The position numbers and the translations under genes are program-made. Below are positions 18,459 through 27,769 of a stretch of DNA of 64,000 bases, piece by piece. The first letter of the stretch is position 1. Each line of letters opens with the position of its first letter. This DNA is from Bin55 sp965205545 (GTDB lineage Bacteria; Pseudomonadota; Gammaproteobacteria; Pseudomonadales; Azotimanducaceae), in assembly GCA_965205545.1 (NCBI GenBank), contig OZ242170.1:434001-498000 (forward strand), read 5' to 3'. The notes below the pieces were generated by a model. The model did not search any database and was not told the origin of the DNA. It saw nothing but the letters and a program-made list of their open reading frames with translations.

Positions 18459-19332
18459 CTGTAGAAAACGAAGTAAACATCACGTTGTGCTTCAAACACA
18501 TAGACCTTAATTCGTCGAGTCGGTTGCCAAATCTTGTTGTGTACTCATCCCGTAGTTTTCTCTTGCCACTATGAAACTCGACTTGTTGCTTCCCGTTTGT
18601 AACGGCGTACATATTCGACGGGGGCAACATTCTTTCTATTTCATCGTATACGTGTATTAGTTGTAAATCGTTGTGGCGCCCACGAGTTAGTAGGCTCACG
18701 ATCTCGTCATTATTCATGCCCTGGAAATCGCCGATCGCGACAATTCGATGGTGAGCGGGCGCTATGTGCTTTAGCTGACTCAAAGCTCTCTTCCACAGTT
18801 CATGCTTTTGGATTGCATTGGGATTTGTGGTCTCTGAGTGATTTAGTCGGTTATTTGCATCGACAATTGCGCGAAGTACCTTTACGACTGCCGTTCCGCT
18901 GCGAAATGGCTTGACAGTTTCAATTCCGTGAACTCCAACGATCAGGCCGCCGACGCGGTCTCGCTGATTCAATGCACACCATGCAATTCGGGCGGCGATG
19001 TCGGCTGCTGCGACAGACTTAAGTCGATTCTTGCTACCTAGAAACATGGTCATAGTCTGATCAACTATCAAAAGGGTTGGACGTTCGCGTTCTTCGGTGA
19101 AGACTTTGGTGTGAGGGACCTGTTTTCGTGCAGTCACGTTCCAATCAATATTCCGTACGTCGTCTCCGGGCTGGTACAAGCGAACTTCCTCAAAGTCAAC
19201 ACCTCTGCCGCGAAGAACAGATCTCCGTTCACCTGCAATCACTGCCTTGTTCTTCTTTCTACGACGTTTGGTAGAGGTGGCAGTCGAAAGCGCAATCAAG
19301 TCTTGCACACTCACGTAAACGCCGCTAAGCAT
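18424..19332 (-). CDS. DUF58 domain protein
   Basis: A 302-residue protein partnered with MoxR ATPases. Seen: GRGVDFEEVRLYQPGDDVRNIDW, the DUF58 signature (positions about 43-65), followed by a VWA-like fold with LLIVDQTMTM. No membrane segment is apparent. It lies 11 bp after the moxR stop and overlaps the DUF4381 gene. The role is inferred from the operon: an adaptor between the ATPase and the VWA proteins. Confidence 0.9.
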   Translation of the reverse strand: MLSGVYVSVQDLIALSTATSTKRRRKKNKAVIAGERRSVLRGRGVDFEEVRLYQPGDDVRNIDWNVTARKQVPHTKVFTEERERPTLLIVDQTMTMFLGSKNRLKSVAAADIAARIAWCALNQRDRVGGLIVGVHGIETVKPFRSGTAVVKVLRAIVDANNRLNHSETTNPNAIQKHELWKRALSQLKHIAPAHHRIVAIGDFQGMNNDEIVSLLTRGRHNDLQLIHVYDEIERMLPPSNMYAVTNGKQQVEFHSGKRKLRDEYTTRFGNRLDELRSMCLKHNVMFTSFSTDDDLEPINFGS

Positions 19333-19343
19333 GGATATGAAGA

Positions 19344-20352
19344 CTAAGGTACCGGCACCATCTTGAGAGTTTCGTCCACTACAGAATCAGGAGTAGTTCC
19401 TTGCGATTCGGCTTCGAACGAGAGGATAATTCGGTGTCGCATGACGTCGTAAATGACATTGTGGATGTCGTCAGGCGACACATATTCACGGCCTTCTAGC
19501 CATGCTAACGTGCGTGCGCTCTGATCAATAGCTATAGTCGCACGCGGACTGGCACCATATTCCACACCTGGTAACGCCGACGATCGTGTGTAAGAAACAA
19601 GTGCAACTATATACCGCTCAATGGAGTCCGCCATGTAAAGTTCAGAGATTTCCTTGCGAGCTCCAAAAATTTCCTCCTCCGTCAGTACGAGTGGGGGAGG
19701 AATCTCTCTCTCCAATACTTCGTTGCGCGCAATCTTGAGGATCTCCAACTCATTTTGAGGAGGCGGATAGTTGACGCGGATGTGCATTAGGAACCGATCC
19801 AACTGAGCCTCGGGCAGCGGATAGGTTCCCTCTTGTTCAATCGGGTTCTGAGTGGCCATTACAAGAAAGAGACCAGGAAGTTCGAATGTCTCGCGTCCCT
19901 GGGTGACCTGATGTTCTGCCATTCCTTCCAGTAGCGCGGATTGGACCTTTCGCTGGAGCTCGATTTACCTCATCCGCCAGGAGTAGATTGTGAAAAATTG
20001 GTCCTTTTTGAAAGTAGAAGGTACCGTCCTCAGGTCGAAAAACCTCCGTGCCAGTGACATCGCTTGGAAGCAAATCGGGGGTAAACTGAATTCGGTGAAA
20101 TTCACCCTCAACACCTTTAGCAAGCTCTTTCACTACACGAGTCTTGGCCAATCCTGGTGCACCTTCGACTAACAGGTGACCACCACAGAGAAGAGCGACA
20201 ATTAGGCGTTGGGTCAGTATGGGTTGACCTACGACTCGCGTGTCTAGCCAGTCGTTTAGCTCCCGAACTCTCTGGAGTGTCGTGCTCAAAGTGTGCCTGC
20301 CAGGCGATTCGTCCAAAACTGGTGCGATTGTATTCATGGATGTATCCGACAT
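19344..20352 (-). pseudogene. moxR: MoxR-family AAA+ ATPase interrupted by a +1 frameshift
   Basis: Two overlapping frames together make one MoxR ATPase of about 335 residues. The 5' part holds the Walker A loop (GAPGLAKT) and Walker B (LLLADEVNRA). The 3' part (frame ending 19344) holds the sensor region MATQNPIEQEGTYPLPEAQ and the C-terminal helical lid. The break is at 19944-19950: GCG AAA GGT CCA, where the family needs A-K-V-Q-S-A-L-L-E. Removing one base there restores it. It may be a true mutation, an assembly error or, less likely, programmed +1 frameshifting after AAA. ATG 20352 is the preferred start; upstream in-frame starts exist to 20436. Confidence 0.88.
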
Positions 20353-20460
20353 TCTGTATATTCGTTGGTTCGCTCTTGACAATACTTTTGACAAACTGAT
20401 CATATAGATGCGACAACGAGAATTTGGGCTACGCATCTCCCCCGTATTTAACGTTCCGGC

Positions 20461-21486
20461 GTGTACAACTTAGTCCGGCCAGTTCTCTTCTGGCTACCCC
20501 CAGAGTGGTCTCATCTGGTCGTACTGAAAGCACTCGCAGTTTTCGGGGGCCTTGCTTATGCTCGTACCAACCAGGACACGATCAAAGTGGGCCAACTCAA
20601 TTGCGCAAACAGAGTTGGACTTGCAGCGGGATTTGACAAAGACGGCCTAGCCATACAAGGCTTGTGCAACCTTGGATTTGGATTCTTGGAGCTAGGTGGA
20701 GTCACCCCTCGACCGCAGTCAGGAAATCGTGCTCCTAGAATATTCAGACTCAAGAACGACTCGGCGCTCATCAATCGCATGGGATTGAACAACGACGGCG
20801 TAGATGCGCTTGCAGAAAAACTCGCGCGAACCAGTAACAATGCCCAAATTCCTATCGGTGTCAATATTGGGCGGAATTGGGATACTCCAAACTCTAAAGC
20901 GGCCGAAGATTACCTCTATTGTTTCAACCAAGTAAAACTCGTTGCTGACTTCGTTACGGTGAATGTATCTTCGCCAAACACCCCGCACCTGCGCGACTTG
21001 CAGGAACAAGAGCATGTAATGCCTCTCCTGCGTGCGATCATTGAGGCTCGAGATTCTCTAGCGCATACGAGCAACACCTATGTTTCGGTTTTTGTGAAAA
21101 TCTCACCCGACTTGAATGTGGACGAGACAAGTGCGTTATGTTTAGCTGTGAAAAACTCGGGATGCGACGGGATAGTTGCAACAAACACCACAAATGACCG
21201 AAGTTCACTGACAGATCGCAAACGTAGGGAACTCGGGGGACTTAGTGGTGAACCTCTGTTTTCTCGTACTTTGGAGCGTGTAAGATTGATACGAACGGTT
21301 GTTGGATCAAACTTTACAGTGATCGGATGTGGCGGAGTGGGGGATGCGAGCTCCGCTAGTCGAGTTGTGGATGCTGGCGCCGATCTCGTCCAACTATACA
21401 CAGCATTGATTTACCGTGGTCCCGGTTGCATTCCGGCCATTGCTACGGCTTTGCGCGAAGAATTCGGTCGTTTGGATGCATCATAG
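20461..21486 (+). CDS. pyrD: Dihydroorotate dehydrogenase (quinone), class 2
   Basis: Oxidises dihydroorotate to orotate in pyrimidine synthesis, passing electrons to membrane quinone. A 341-residue protein with the class-2 amphipathic N-terminus, the FMN loop GLAAGFDKDG, FLELGGVTP, the catalytic Ser in VNVSSPNTPHLRDLQ, and the late GCGGV and LYTALIY segments. The GTG at 20461 is divergent from the moxR operon, with a short intergenic region. Confidence 0.96.
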   Translation: MYNLVRPVLFWLPPEWSHLVVLKALAVFGGLAYARTNQDTIKVGQLNCANRVGLAAGFDKDGLAIQGLCNLGFGFLELGGVTPRPQSGNRAPRIFRLKNDSALINRMGLNNDGVDALAEKLARTSNNAQIPIGVNIGRNWDTPNSKAAEDYLYCFNQVKLVADFVTVNVSSPNTPHLRDLQEQEHVMPLLRAIIEARDSLAHTSNTYVSVFVKISPDLNVDETSALCLAVKNSGCDGIVATNTTNDRSSLTDRKRRELGGLSGEPLFSRTLERVRLIRTVVGSNFTVIGCGGVGDASSASRVVDAGADLVQLYTALIYRGPGCIPAIATALREEFGRLDAS

Positions 21487-21560
21487 GGACAGTACCAAAT
21501 ATCCAGCAACGCAGGATAGAGGTCTATACGAAAATCCCAGACTAGGGGTAGGGAGGGAAT

Positions 21561-22877
21561 ATGTTAGATAAAGTAAATGCGCGGTGGTGGGTAGTGTTTG
21601 CATTCGTTCTGGCCGCTCCGACGGCGCTAGCGCAGGCGTTGGACACAGGTGATACGGCATGGCTACTCACAGCGACTGCGCTTGTGTTATTCATGACAAT
21701 ACCAGGACTCTCGTTGTTCTATGCGGGATTGGTCCGGCAGAACAACGTTCTCAGCATTTTCATGCAGTGCTTTTCGATTACGTGCCTAGTGACGATATTG
21801 TGGGTGTTTGTCGGCTATAGCTTGGCATTTGGCGAAAGTAACGCCGTAGTGGGCGACCTGTCAAATATTTTGTTCAAGAATGTGAGCGAGGACTCGATGT
21901 CTGGATCAATTCCAGAATCCAGTTTCGCCATTTTCCAACTGACGTTCGCAATTATTACTCCTGCACTAATTGTGGGCGGATTTGCTGAACGAATGCGCTT
22001 TTCCGCAATTTTGATTTTCACCACACTGTGGGTGATCATCGTCTATGCGCCCCTTTGCCATTGGGTGTGGGGCGGAGGCTGGTTGAGCTCCGATGGTTGG
22101 TTGGGTTCCTTTACAGGTGGACTCATGGATTTTGCCGGGGGCACAGTCGTGCACATCTCAGCGGGAACGGCTGCCTTGGTTGCAGCGCTCTACCTGGGTC
22201 CACGCCGTGGCTTTCCAACAGCCGCAATGATTCCGCACAACTTGCCCTTCACCGTTGTGGGAGCAGGAATGCTGTGGGTTGGTTGGTTTGGCTTCAACGG
22301 TGGAAGCGCGTTAGCGGCAAATGGTGACGCTGCTATGGCAATTGCGGTGACGCACATCTCTGCTGCCACGGCTGCATTCACATGGCTAGTCGTCGAGTGG
22401 ATTCGTTTTGGCAAACCAAGTGTTTTGGGCGCAGTGACCGGTATGGTTGCTGGATTGGGTTCAATAACTCCTGCATCGGGCTACGTAGGGCCGGCCGGCG
22501 CATTGGTAATTGGATTGATTGCCGGATTCGTATGCTTCCTTGCAACCAACTTTCTAAAGAGATCCCTTAAGATCGATGATTCGCTTGATGTGTTCCCCGT
22601 GCACGGGGTAGGCGGAATACTTGGCACTCTACTCACAGGCATTTTTGCCAGCTCCGCATTGGGATGGTTTGGAGGACAGGAGGAGATTGCCATAGGAAGT
22701 CAGTTGTTGGCTCAATTCATTGGGGTCTTAGCGACAGTAGTTTGGGTCGGTGCGCTCACGTGGGTAATTTTGAAAGTCACAGACTTGCTAGTGAAGGTTC
22801 GGGTGCCTGAAGATGTGGAAATTGAAGGGCTTGACATCGCAACGCATAACGAACGAGGTTACAACCTGAATAGCTAG
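21561..22877 (+). CDS. amt: Ammonium transporter (Amt/MEP/Rh family)
   Basis: A 438-residue integral membrane protein with a cleavable N-terminal signal (cleavage after ALA, near residue 24) and about eleven helices. The pore histidines of the twin-His pair are in PLCHWVWGGGW and FPVHGVGGILG. A strong ribosome site (GGGAGGG) precedes the ATG. No glnK/PII gene is adjacent, though the two are commonly paired. The C-terminus ends with an EIEGLDIATHNERGY segment typical of proteobacterial AmtB. Confidence 0.95.
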   Translation: MLDKVNARWWVVFAFVLAAPTALAQALDTGDTAWLLTATALVLFMTIPGLSLFYAGLVRQNNVLSIFMQCFSITCLVTILWVFVGYSLAFGESNAVVGDLSNILFKNVSEDSMSGSIPESSFAIFQLTFAIITPALIVGGFAERMRFSAILIFTTLWVIIVYAPLCHWVWGGGWLSSDGWLGSFTGGLMDFAGGTVVHISAGTAALVAALYLGPRRGFPTAAMIPHNLPFTVVGAGMLWVGWFGFNGGSALAANGDAAMAIAVTHISAATAAFTWLVVEWIRFGKPSVLGAVTGMVAGLGSITPASGYVGPAGALVIGLIAGFVCFLATNFLKRSLKIDDSLDVFPVHGVGGILGTLLTGIFASSALGWFGGQEEIAIGSQLLAQFIGVLATVVWVGALTWVILKVTDLLVKVRVPEDVEIEGLDIATHNERGYNLNS

Positions 22878-22911
22878 TCGCAAGACTTTGTGCTAGCTGC
22901 ACGTGGAGACT

Positions 22912-23862
22912 TCAAGTCGTCGATTCGTTGCCAGCGCGTCTGTGTGCACTCATAACAAGCTGGAGTGCTAGTTCAGGAAGATCTATTCCATGGACTCTGC
23001 ATGCATCTGGATACAGGCTCGTTGGGGTCATACCTGGCATGCTGTTAACTTCCAGCAGCCAGAAGTCGTTAGTCTGTTCTAGAACAAAGTCGGCACGGGA
23101 CAAGTCGCGACAGCCAAGTGCTTGGTGTGCGCCAATCGCTGCATCCTGCAGCCTCTTATAGGTGTGTGAATCTACTTCAGCCGGTATGACATGCTCGCTC
23201 TTGCCTGGCGTATAGCGATTCACGAAGTCGTACCACTCGTTCTCTGCTACAAGTATCTCGGTGACAGGCAACGCAACTGGCTCTGTGCCATGCAGGTCCA
23301 AGACGCCCACAGTAATCTCACGACCTTGCACGAATGGTTCAACTAGCATGGAACTGTCGTACTTGAACCCCCTTAACAAGGCGTCGCGAATGTCTCCGCC
23401 TTGCGGCAAAAGGGTTATTCCAAGTGCGGAGCCTTGATATCGTGGCTTGCAGACTACGCGGTCTCCAAAACTTTGGAGGATTCGTTCAATACCACTTTCG
23501 ATATCGGATCGGGCCACGACGACGTCCTGAAGAACTGGTAGACCACATAAGCGAAACTGCTGCTTTGCCAACACCTTGTCCATAGCCAGAGAGCTCGCAC
23601 GCAAGCCGCAGCCAACATAAGGCAGTTCAATGATGTCGAGTAAGCCCTGTAGTGTTCCATCTTCGCCCGGTGCCCCATGGAGAACTGGGAAGACGACGTC
23701 TGGACCGAATTCACGCAACTCCAGGGCGATCCCTGGAGTCAGTTCAATGTATTTGACATTGCATTTGCTCTGCAATGCGTCGGCTATTTGAGATGCGGAA
23801 GATCTAGATATGTCAGCTTCATGAGAGGTACCACCTCCCAATACAGCAACTTTCAATCCCAT
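22912..23862 (-). CDS. ddl: D-alanine--D-alanine ligase
   Basis: ATP-grasp ligase making D-Ala-D-Ala for peptidoglycan. 316 residues; visible are AVLGGGTSHEADIS, the FPVLHGAPGEDGTLQG segment, the KPRYQGSALGI nucleotide region and EVNSMPGMTPTSLYP at the metal and substrate site. It lies outside any division/cell-wall cluster, so a second ddl may exist elsewhere. Its start overlaps the end of the S9 peptidase gene by 10 bp. Confidence 0.94.
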   Translation of the reverse strand: MGLKVAVLGGGTSHEADISRSSASQIADALQSKCNVKYIELTPGIALELREFGPDVVFPVLHGAPGEDGTLQGLLDIIELPYVGCGLRASSLAMDKVLAKQQFRLCGLPVLQDVVVARSDIESGIERILQSFGDRVVCKPRYQGSALGITLLPQGGDIRDALLRGFKYDSSMLVEPFVQGREITVGVLDLHGTEPVALPVTEILVAENEWYDFVNRYTPGKSEHVIPAEVDSHTYKRLQDAAIGAHQALGCRDLSRADFVLEQTNDFWLLEVNSMPGMTPTSLYPDACRVHGIDLPELALQLVMSAHRRAGNESTT

Positions 23863-25778
23863 GATGCGTTTGCCACAGTGGCACGACTAAAGCATTCTGT
23901 CGTTAAACCATGCGGATCGATCCCAAACACTCTGGAGAAAAACACGAACTCCGATTCCAGCGCGTCTCTGATGTTCTCGGAAATGCGGAACCCATGGCCT
24001 TCGTGTTCGAATAGAAACAAAGCCGTGGAGATTCCTTTTGCCGCAAGGGAGTCGAACATCATCTGAGACTGATTGGGCGGAACAATCGCATCCTCAGTTC
24101 CCTGGTAGAACACAACCGGATTGTCTAGGTTGTCAATGTGATGTATCGGGGAACGTGCGTCTATTTCGTCCTTGGGAACCAATGCTTCGATATAGCGGGA
24201 CTCGAACTTATGGGTGTCGTTTACTAGAGCTCTAACATCTGCGACACCGTAATAGCTGGCGCCAGCTTTGAACACATTGCTGGTAGTAAGTGCGCGAAGT
24301 GTTGTATATCCACCAGCACTGCCGCCACGAATGGCCACTCTGGATGAATCGACCAGATCTTGAGACACTAGGTGGTGGACTCCGGCTACGCAATCCTCCA
24401 CGTCCACATTTCCCCACTGGCCTACCAGCCTGTTGCGATATTGTCTTCCATAGCCTGTGCTGCCGCCGTAGTTGACATCCAATACCGCCCAACCCCGTGT
24501 CGCAAAATACTGAACAAGAAAGCTGAAGTTTGCGTTGGAGTTTGACGTCGGGCCGCCGTGCGACAAAACTAGTAAGGGTGGACGTTCCTCGGAGGGCGCA
24601 ATGATGTCGGGATTGGTCGGAGCATAGAAGTTGGCGTGTACATCCTCTCCCTTAGCATTTTTGTAACGTATAGGTTGTACCTGCGAAATGTAGGACTTTG
24701 CGAAAGGCAGAACGCCCTGAGTACGAATGACCTGCAATTCACTCTCTCGAGGTGCAAGTTTCACAATCGCGCTCAGATCATCGTTTCTGCCGGCGATGAA
24801 CGCGACGCCATTCCCGTACTTGGTCACAGATGCATAGCTTGAAAAATGTTCGTTGCATGGGCTAACCAATTGGGTCGAACCATCAACGTAGACTAATGCG
24901 GGACCGCTCTCCGACGACCGAACAGCCAGCAAGATGCTGTCCGTCATGGAAACTACCGTCCGCATCGCAAACACCCAATGGGGGAACCCATATTCCGCAT
25001 CGTCGCTAGCTGCACAGTAAGCGCCCCCGGATTCGTGTATGTAGATGTTCCAATAGCCGGATTGATCCGAGACATAAGCGAGTCGTTCGTCTCCCATCCA
25101 TGTTGGCTGAATTACGGATTCGTCGTTTCCACCAGCGATTACGGTCACGTTGTTCAAGCCATTGGATTCGTAGATTTCAGCTTGGTAGAGCTGTGTTCCA
25201 TCCCACGGCATGTTTGGGTGATCCCATGCGAGAAACGCGATGCGCTTGAAACTTGGAGAAAGCCTAGGCGATGAGTAGAAGTCGTGCCCTTCGTGCAGAA
25301 TTTCAACTGCTCCGTTCGACGTACGTATGCGCACTAGATCGTTTCGGGGTTCCCGGTTGCCTTGATGTTTTTCCCGAATGCAAATCAAATCTCCTTGCGA
25401 ATCGACGACAAAGTCGGCGAACCGCTCGTCACGACTGGAGTCAGTGACTTTTCGAGGTTCCGCATTGCTATCTACTGCGATGTGGTAGACGTTTTGATCT
25501 TCTTTGTTGACGAAGTAAACGTTTCCATTTGCCACGATGTATGAACCCCCACCATACTCGTGGACCATGGTTCGAACGTCGAACTCATTTGAAGTGATTT
25601 CCCTATGGTCGCCAGCTGCGGAAGCGACCATGAGCACCGTCCGTCCTCGATCTGCGGGTCGCGACTCGAGGTAGTAGAGGTCGTGTCCGTCAGCACAGAG
25701 TTCACTGAAGGAAACAAAGCTTGACGCCACCAGCTCCGCAGAAATTGGGGAAGACCAGGCACCATATGGTTGTGACTT
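23853..25778 (-). CDS. S9-family prolyl oligopeptidase / acylaminoacyl peptidase
   Basis: Serine peptidase of 641 residues: N-terminal beta-propeller (about 1-370) followed by an alpha/beta hydrolase domain. Catalytic elements visible are the oxyanion segment LSHGGPTS, nucleophile motif GGSAGGYT, Asp in YQGTEDAIVP and His in FEHEGHGF. The frame is open to 25859, but that would overlap the GNAT gene. The ATG at 25778 has AAGGA nine bases upstream and starts with the family-like MKSQPYGAW. Probably cytoplasmic; no signal peptide is seen. Confidence 0.93.
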   Translation of the reverse strand, partial: KSQPYGAWSSPISAELVASSFVSFSELCADGHDLYYLESRPADRGRTVLMVASAAGDHREITSNEFDVRTMVHEYGGGSYIVANGNVYFVNKEDQNVYHIAVDSNAEPRKVTDSSRDERFADFVVDSQGDLICIREKHQGNREPRNDLVRIRTSNGAVEILHEGHDFYSSPRLSPSFKRIAFLAWDHPNMPWDGTQLYQAEIYESNGLNNVTVIAGGNDESVIQPTWMGDERLAYVSDQSGYWNIYIHESGGAYCAASDDAEYGFPHWVFAMRTVVSMTDSILLAVRSSESGPALVYVDGSTQLVSPCNEHFSSYASVTKYGNGVAFIAGRNDDLSAIVKLAPRESELQVIRTQGVLPFAKSYISQVQPIRYKNAKGEDVHANFYAPTNPDIIAPSEERPPLLVLSHGGPTSNSNANFSFLVQYFATRGWAVLDVNYGGSTGYGRQYRNRLVGQWGNVDVEDCVAGVHHLVSQDLVDSSRVAIRGGSAGGYTTLRALTTSNVFKAGASYYGVADVRALVNDTHKFESRYIEALVPKDEIDARSPIHHIDNLDNPVVFYQGTEDAIVPPNQSQMMFDSLAAKGISTALFLFEHEGHGFRISENIRDALESEFVFFSRVFGIDPHGLTTECFSRATVANASWD

Positions 25779-25798
25779 CATGAGGTTGAATCCTTGTT

Positions 25799-26386
25799 CT
25801 ACGGTCGGCTTAGCGAGCTTCGCAAGTCCACAAGAGCCCACCGTTCGTGGTCTCGCCACTGGCCGTCGATGAAGAGAAAGTCGTTTGCAAGACCTTCAAA
25901 CGTAAACCCGCAACGCTGGACTAGCTTTCGTGAAGGTTGGTTTCCCGGTTGAATGGCTGCTTCCAATCGATGCAATCCCAATATCTCAAAGGCGAAAGTA
26001 GCGACAAGATTCAACGCTTCGGTCATATAGCCTTGCCCCTGGCGGTTTGCATCGACGTAGTAGGAGAGGTTGGCGTTCAAGAATGATCCATAGACAATAT
26101 CGTTGAGGTTTACTACACCGACAATTTCATCGGTTTGTCGCAGACAGCAGACAAATCCTTCCGCATCCTCTCGTTGAATTCGTCTCAAATACATTCGGAA
26201 CATGTTGGCCGTTTGTGGTGGCGTAATCCAGGGATGGTGCAAGTGTTGGCTGGATTGCGCCATCGTGATCAATGCTTGCCTATCGCTACTGCGAACCTTG
26301 CGAATATAGATTCTGCCAATCCTCTGCTTTTCGTCAGGCTCTTCTTTGTCTGATCCAATAGATTTGCGGGAAAACAGAGAGCTCAT
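25799..26386 (-). CDS. GNAT N-acetyltransferase, RimJ/RimL-like
   Basis: A 195-residue acetyl-CoA-dependent acetyltransferase. Features include VVNLNDIVYG, LSYYVDANRQGQGYMTEALN (the acetyl-CoA pyrophosphate-binding Q/RxxGxG/A loop as RQGQGY) and LEAAIQPGNQPSRKL, typical of RimJ/RimL. It precedes the S9 peptidase on the same strand by about 20 bp. The substrate protein or small molecule is unknown. Confidence 0.9.
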   Translation of the reverse strand: MSSLFSRKSIGSDKEEPDEKQRIGRIYIRKVRSSDRQALITMAQSSQHLHHPWITPPQTANMFRMYLRRIQREDAEGFVCCLRQTDEIVGVVNLNDIVYGSFLNANLSYYVDANRQGQGYMTEALNLVATFAFEILGLHRLEAAIQPGNQPSRKLVQRCGFTFEGLANDFLFIDGQWRDHERWALVDLRSSLSRP

Positions 26387-26571
26387 GACAAAGACAAACG
26401 AGTTTGCGCAATTTGCGTGTTCATGAACGGGGGTGCATGGCTTGCATTTGCTGCACAGTCTAATCGAAGTGCTAGAAGGTCGATCAGTGCTTCCTTGCAG
26501 TAAGTTGACAGCGTAAATGGCCTGTAAGTCTCACCATTAAGCTTCAGAAATGGAGTAGGTAAGACTTAGCG

Positions 26572-27414
26572 TTGGGCGGATACAATGATGCCGTTTCCAA
26601 GCAAGTGTTGAGGTTTCTAGTGCGTTTGTTGGTACGAATTTACCCGTGGATACTCGCGACTTTGGTAGTCTGGAGCGGTTCTGCGATGGCTCAGGCATCA
26701 GGAATCTTTGTGGGGTTTCATGGTGCGGTGTCACAGTCAGATGCTACCTATGGCAAGACGGTAGCCAACACACTAGACGATGCAGCAACGACCATTGCTG
26801 GAATGACGTTCAGCACTAGCAACTCCGGCGATGGGAACCTGGCAAACCTTGGTGCTGTCGCTGGATTTCGGCACGCATGGGACAACCAATTTGCCAGCCT
26901 GCAACTGGAGGCAAGCTTCGGTGCAGGCAGGGTATCGGGTTTTGTGTTAGGAGACGGAGTGTCCCGAGAACGAGCTCAGTACGGCGAAGCTTGGCCAGAA
27001 ACGTTCGAAGTCAGTACCAGCACGGAATTCGGTATTGTTGGGAAATGGGGGCGAGAACTGCTCTCAAGTAACTGGGCTGCTATTACAGGCTTTTACGTGC
27101 TTGCCGGAGTAAAACAATCGAGCATAGACCTCGAAACCCGCTATGAGCTTGGTTGCTTCATGTTGGATACATGCTCCGGTCCTCAGTTTTCTAGTGGAGA
27201 GTTTGAATACACCGCCAAGGGACAGAAGTTCGTCTTTGGCGGTGGACTTGAACATGCATTCAGCGATCGGTTCGTTGCGCAATTGGAGTTGCGTTTTGAA
27301 TCGGCGATAGAAGACGAGTGGCGCGATTCTTACGAGGATGGTGCACTTACGGTTCACCCCACGCTGGAAACTCAAGACATTACTTTCGCCTTAAATCTCT
27401 CTAGGTTTTTGTAA
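26572..27414 (+). CDS. Probable outer-membrane beta-barrel protein
   Basis: An up to 280-residue protein with an N-terminal hydrophobic segment ending in WSGSAMAQA, a likely signal-peptidase site, followed by alternating beta strands and a C-terminal aromatic residue (SRFL) as in outer-membrane porin-like proteins. The start is uncertain: TTG 26572, GTG 26605 or TTG 26608 all leave a signal peptide. No specific family is recognised; OmpA/opacity-like beta-barrels are the closest in character. A hairpin follows 22 bp after the stop. Confidence 0.7.
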   Translation: MGGYNDAVSKQVLRFLVRLLVRIYPWILATLVVWSGSAMAQASGIFVGFHGAVSQSDATYGKTVANTLDDAATTIAGMTFSTSNSGDGNLANLGAVAGFRHAWDNQFASLQLEASFGAGRVSGFVLGDGVSRERAQYGEAWPETFEVSTSTEFGIVGKWGRELLSSNWAAITGFYVLAGVKQSSIDLETRYELGCFMLDTCSGPQFSSGEFEYTAKGQKFVFGGGLEHAFSDRFVAQLELRFESAIEDEWRDSYEDGALTVHPTLETQDITFALNLSRFL

Positions 27415-27435
27415 GAATTTAATGTAAGTATTTGA

Positions 27436-27455
27436 TGCAAATATGTTTATTTGCA
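27436..27455 (+). terminator. AT-rich hairpin after the outer-membrane protein gene
   Basis: TGCAAATA (27436-27443) pairs perfectly with TATTTGCA (27448-27455) around a 4-base loop, 22 bp past the stop at 27414. It is followed by GTTGTTAG rather than a clean T run, so termination efficiency is uncertain. Confidence 0.5.
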
Positions 27456-27535
27456 GTTGTTAGATTCTGTATTGTTCCACCGGAATACGAGCTGCTGCAC
27501 GCACAAGCCCAGGTCCAAAAAAATCAACCTATTCA

Positions 27536-27769
27536 ATGTCGCTTACGCTATATGTAACTAGCGCTTGTTCGCTGTGCGATGAAGCGTTGGACATGCTTCT
27601 GAACTCTCGCTGTCTTGCCGGGAATATGCTGGAAGTTGTGGATATTGCCAACGACGATGAATTGCTTTCGCGATTGTCTGACAAGATCCCCGTATTGGAG
27701 GTGGCCGGCGATCAGTTGGCTTGGCCTTTTGCTGACGCGCAAGTGTTCGAACTACTGAATCGCAAATAG
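27536..27769 (+). CDS. Glutaredoxin-like (DUF836) small thioredoxin-fold protein
   Basis: A 77-residue thioredoxin-fold protein with the redox motif C-S-L-C near the N-terminus (TSACSLCDEA, residues 9-18) and a cis-Pro-like KIPVLEV segment. Proteins of this short type are found widely in gammaproteobacteria with no established role. The 3' end overlaps the convergent tatD gene by 18 bp. ATG 27538/27536 region: the first ATG of the frame is used. Confidence 0.85.
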   Translation: MSLTLYVTSACSLCDEALDMLLNSRCLAGNMLEVVDIANDDELLSRLSDKIPVLEVAGDQLAWPFADAQVFELLNRK

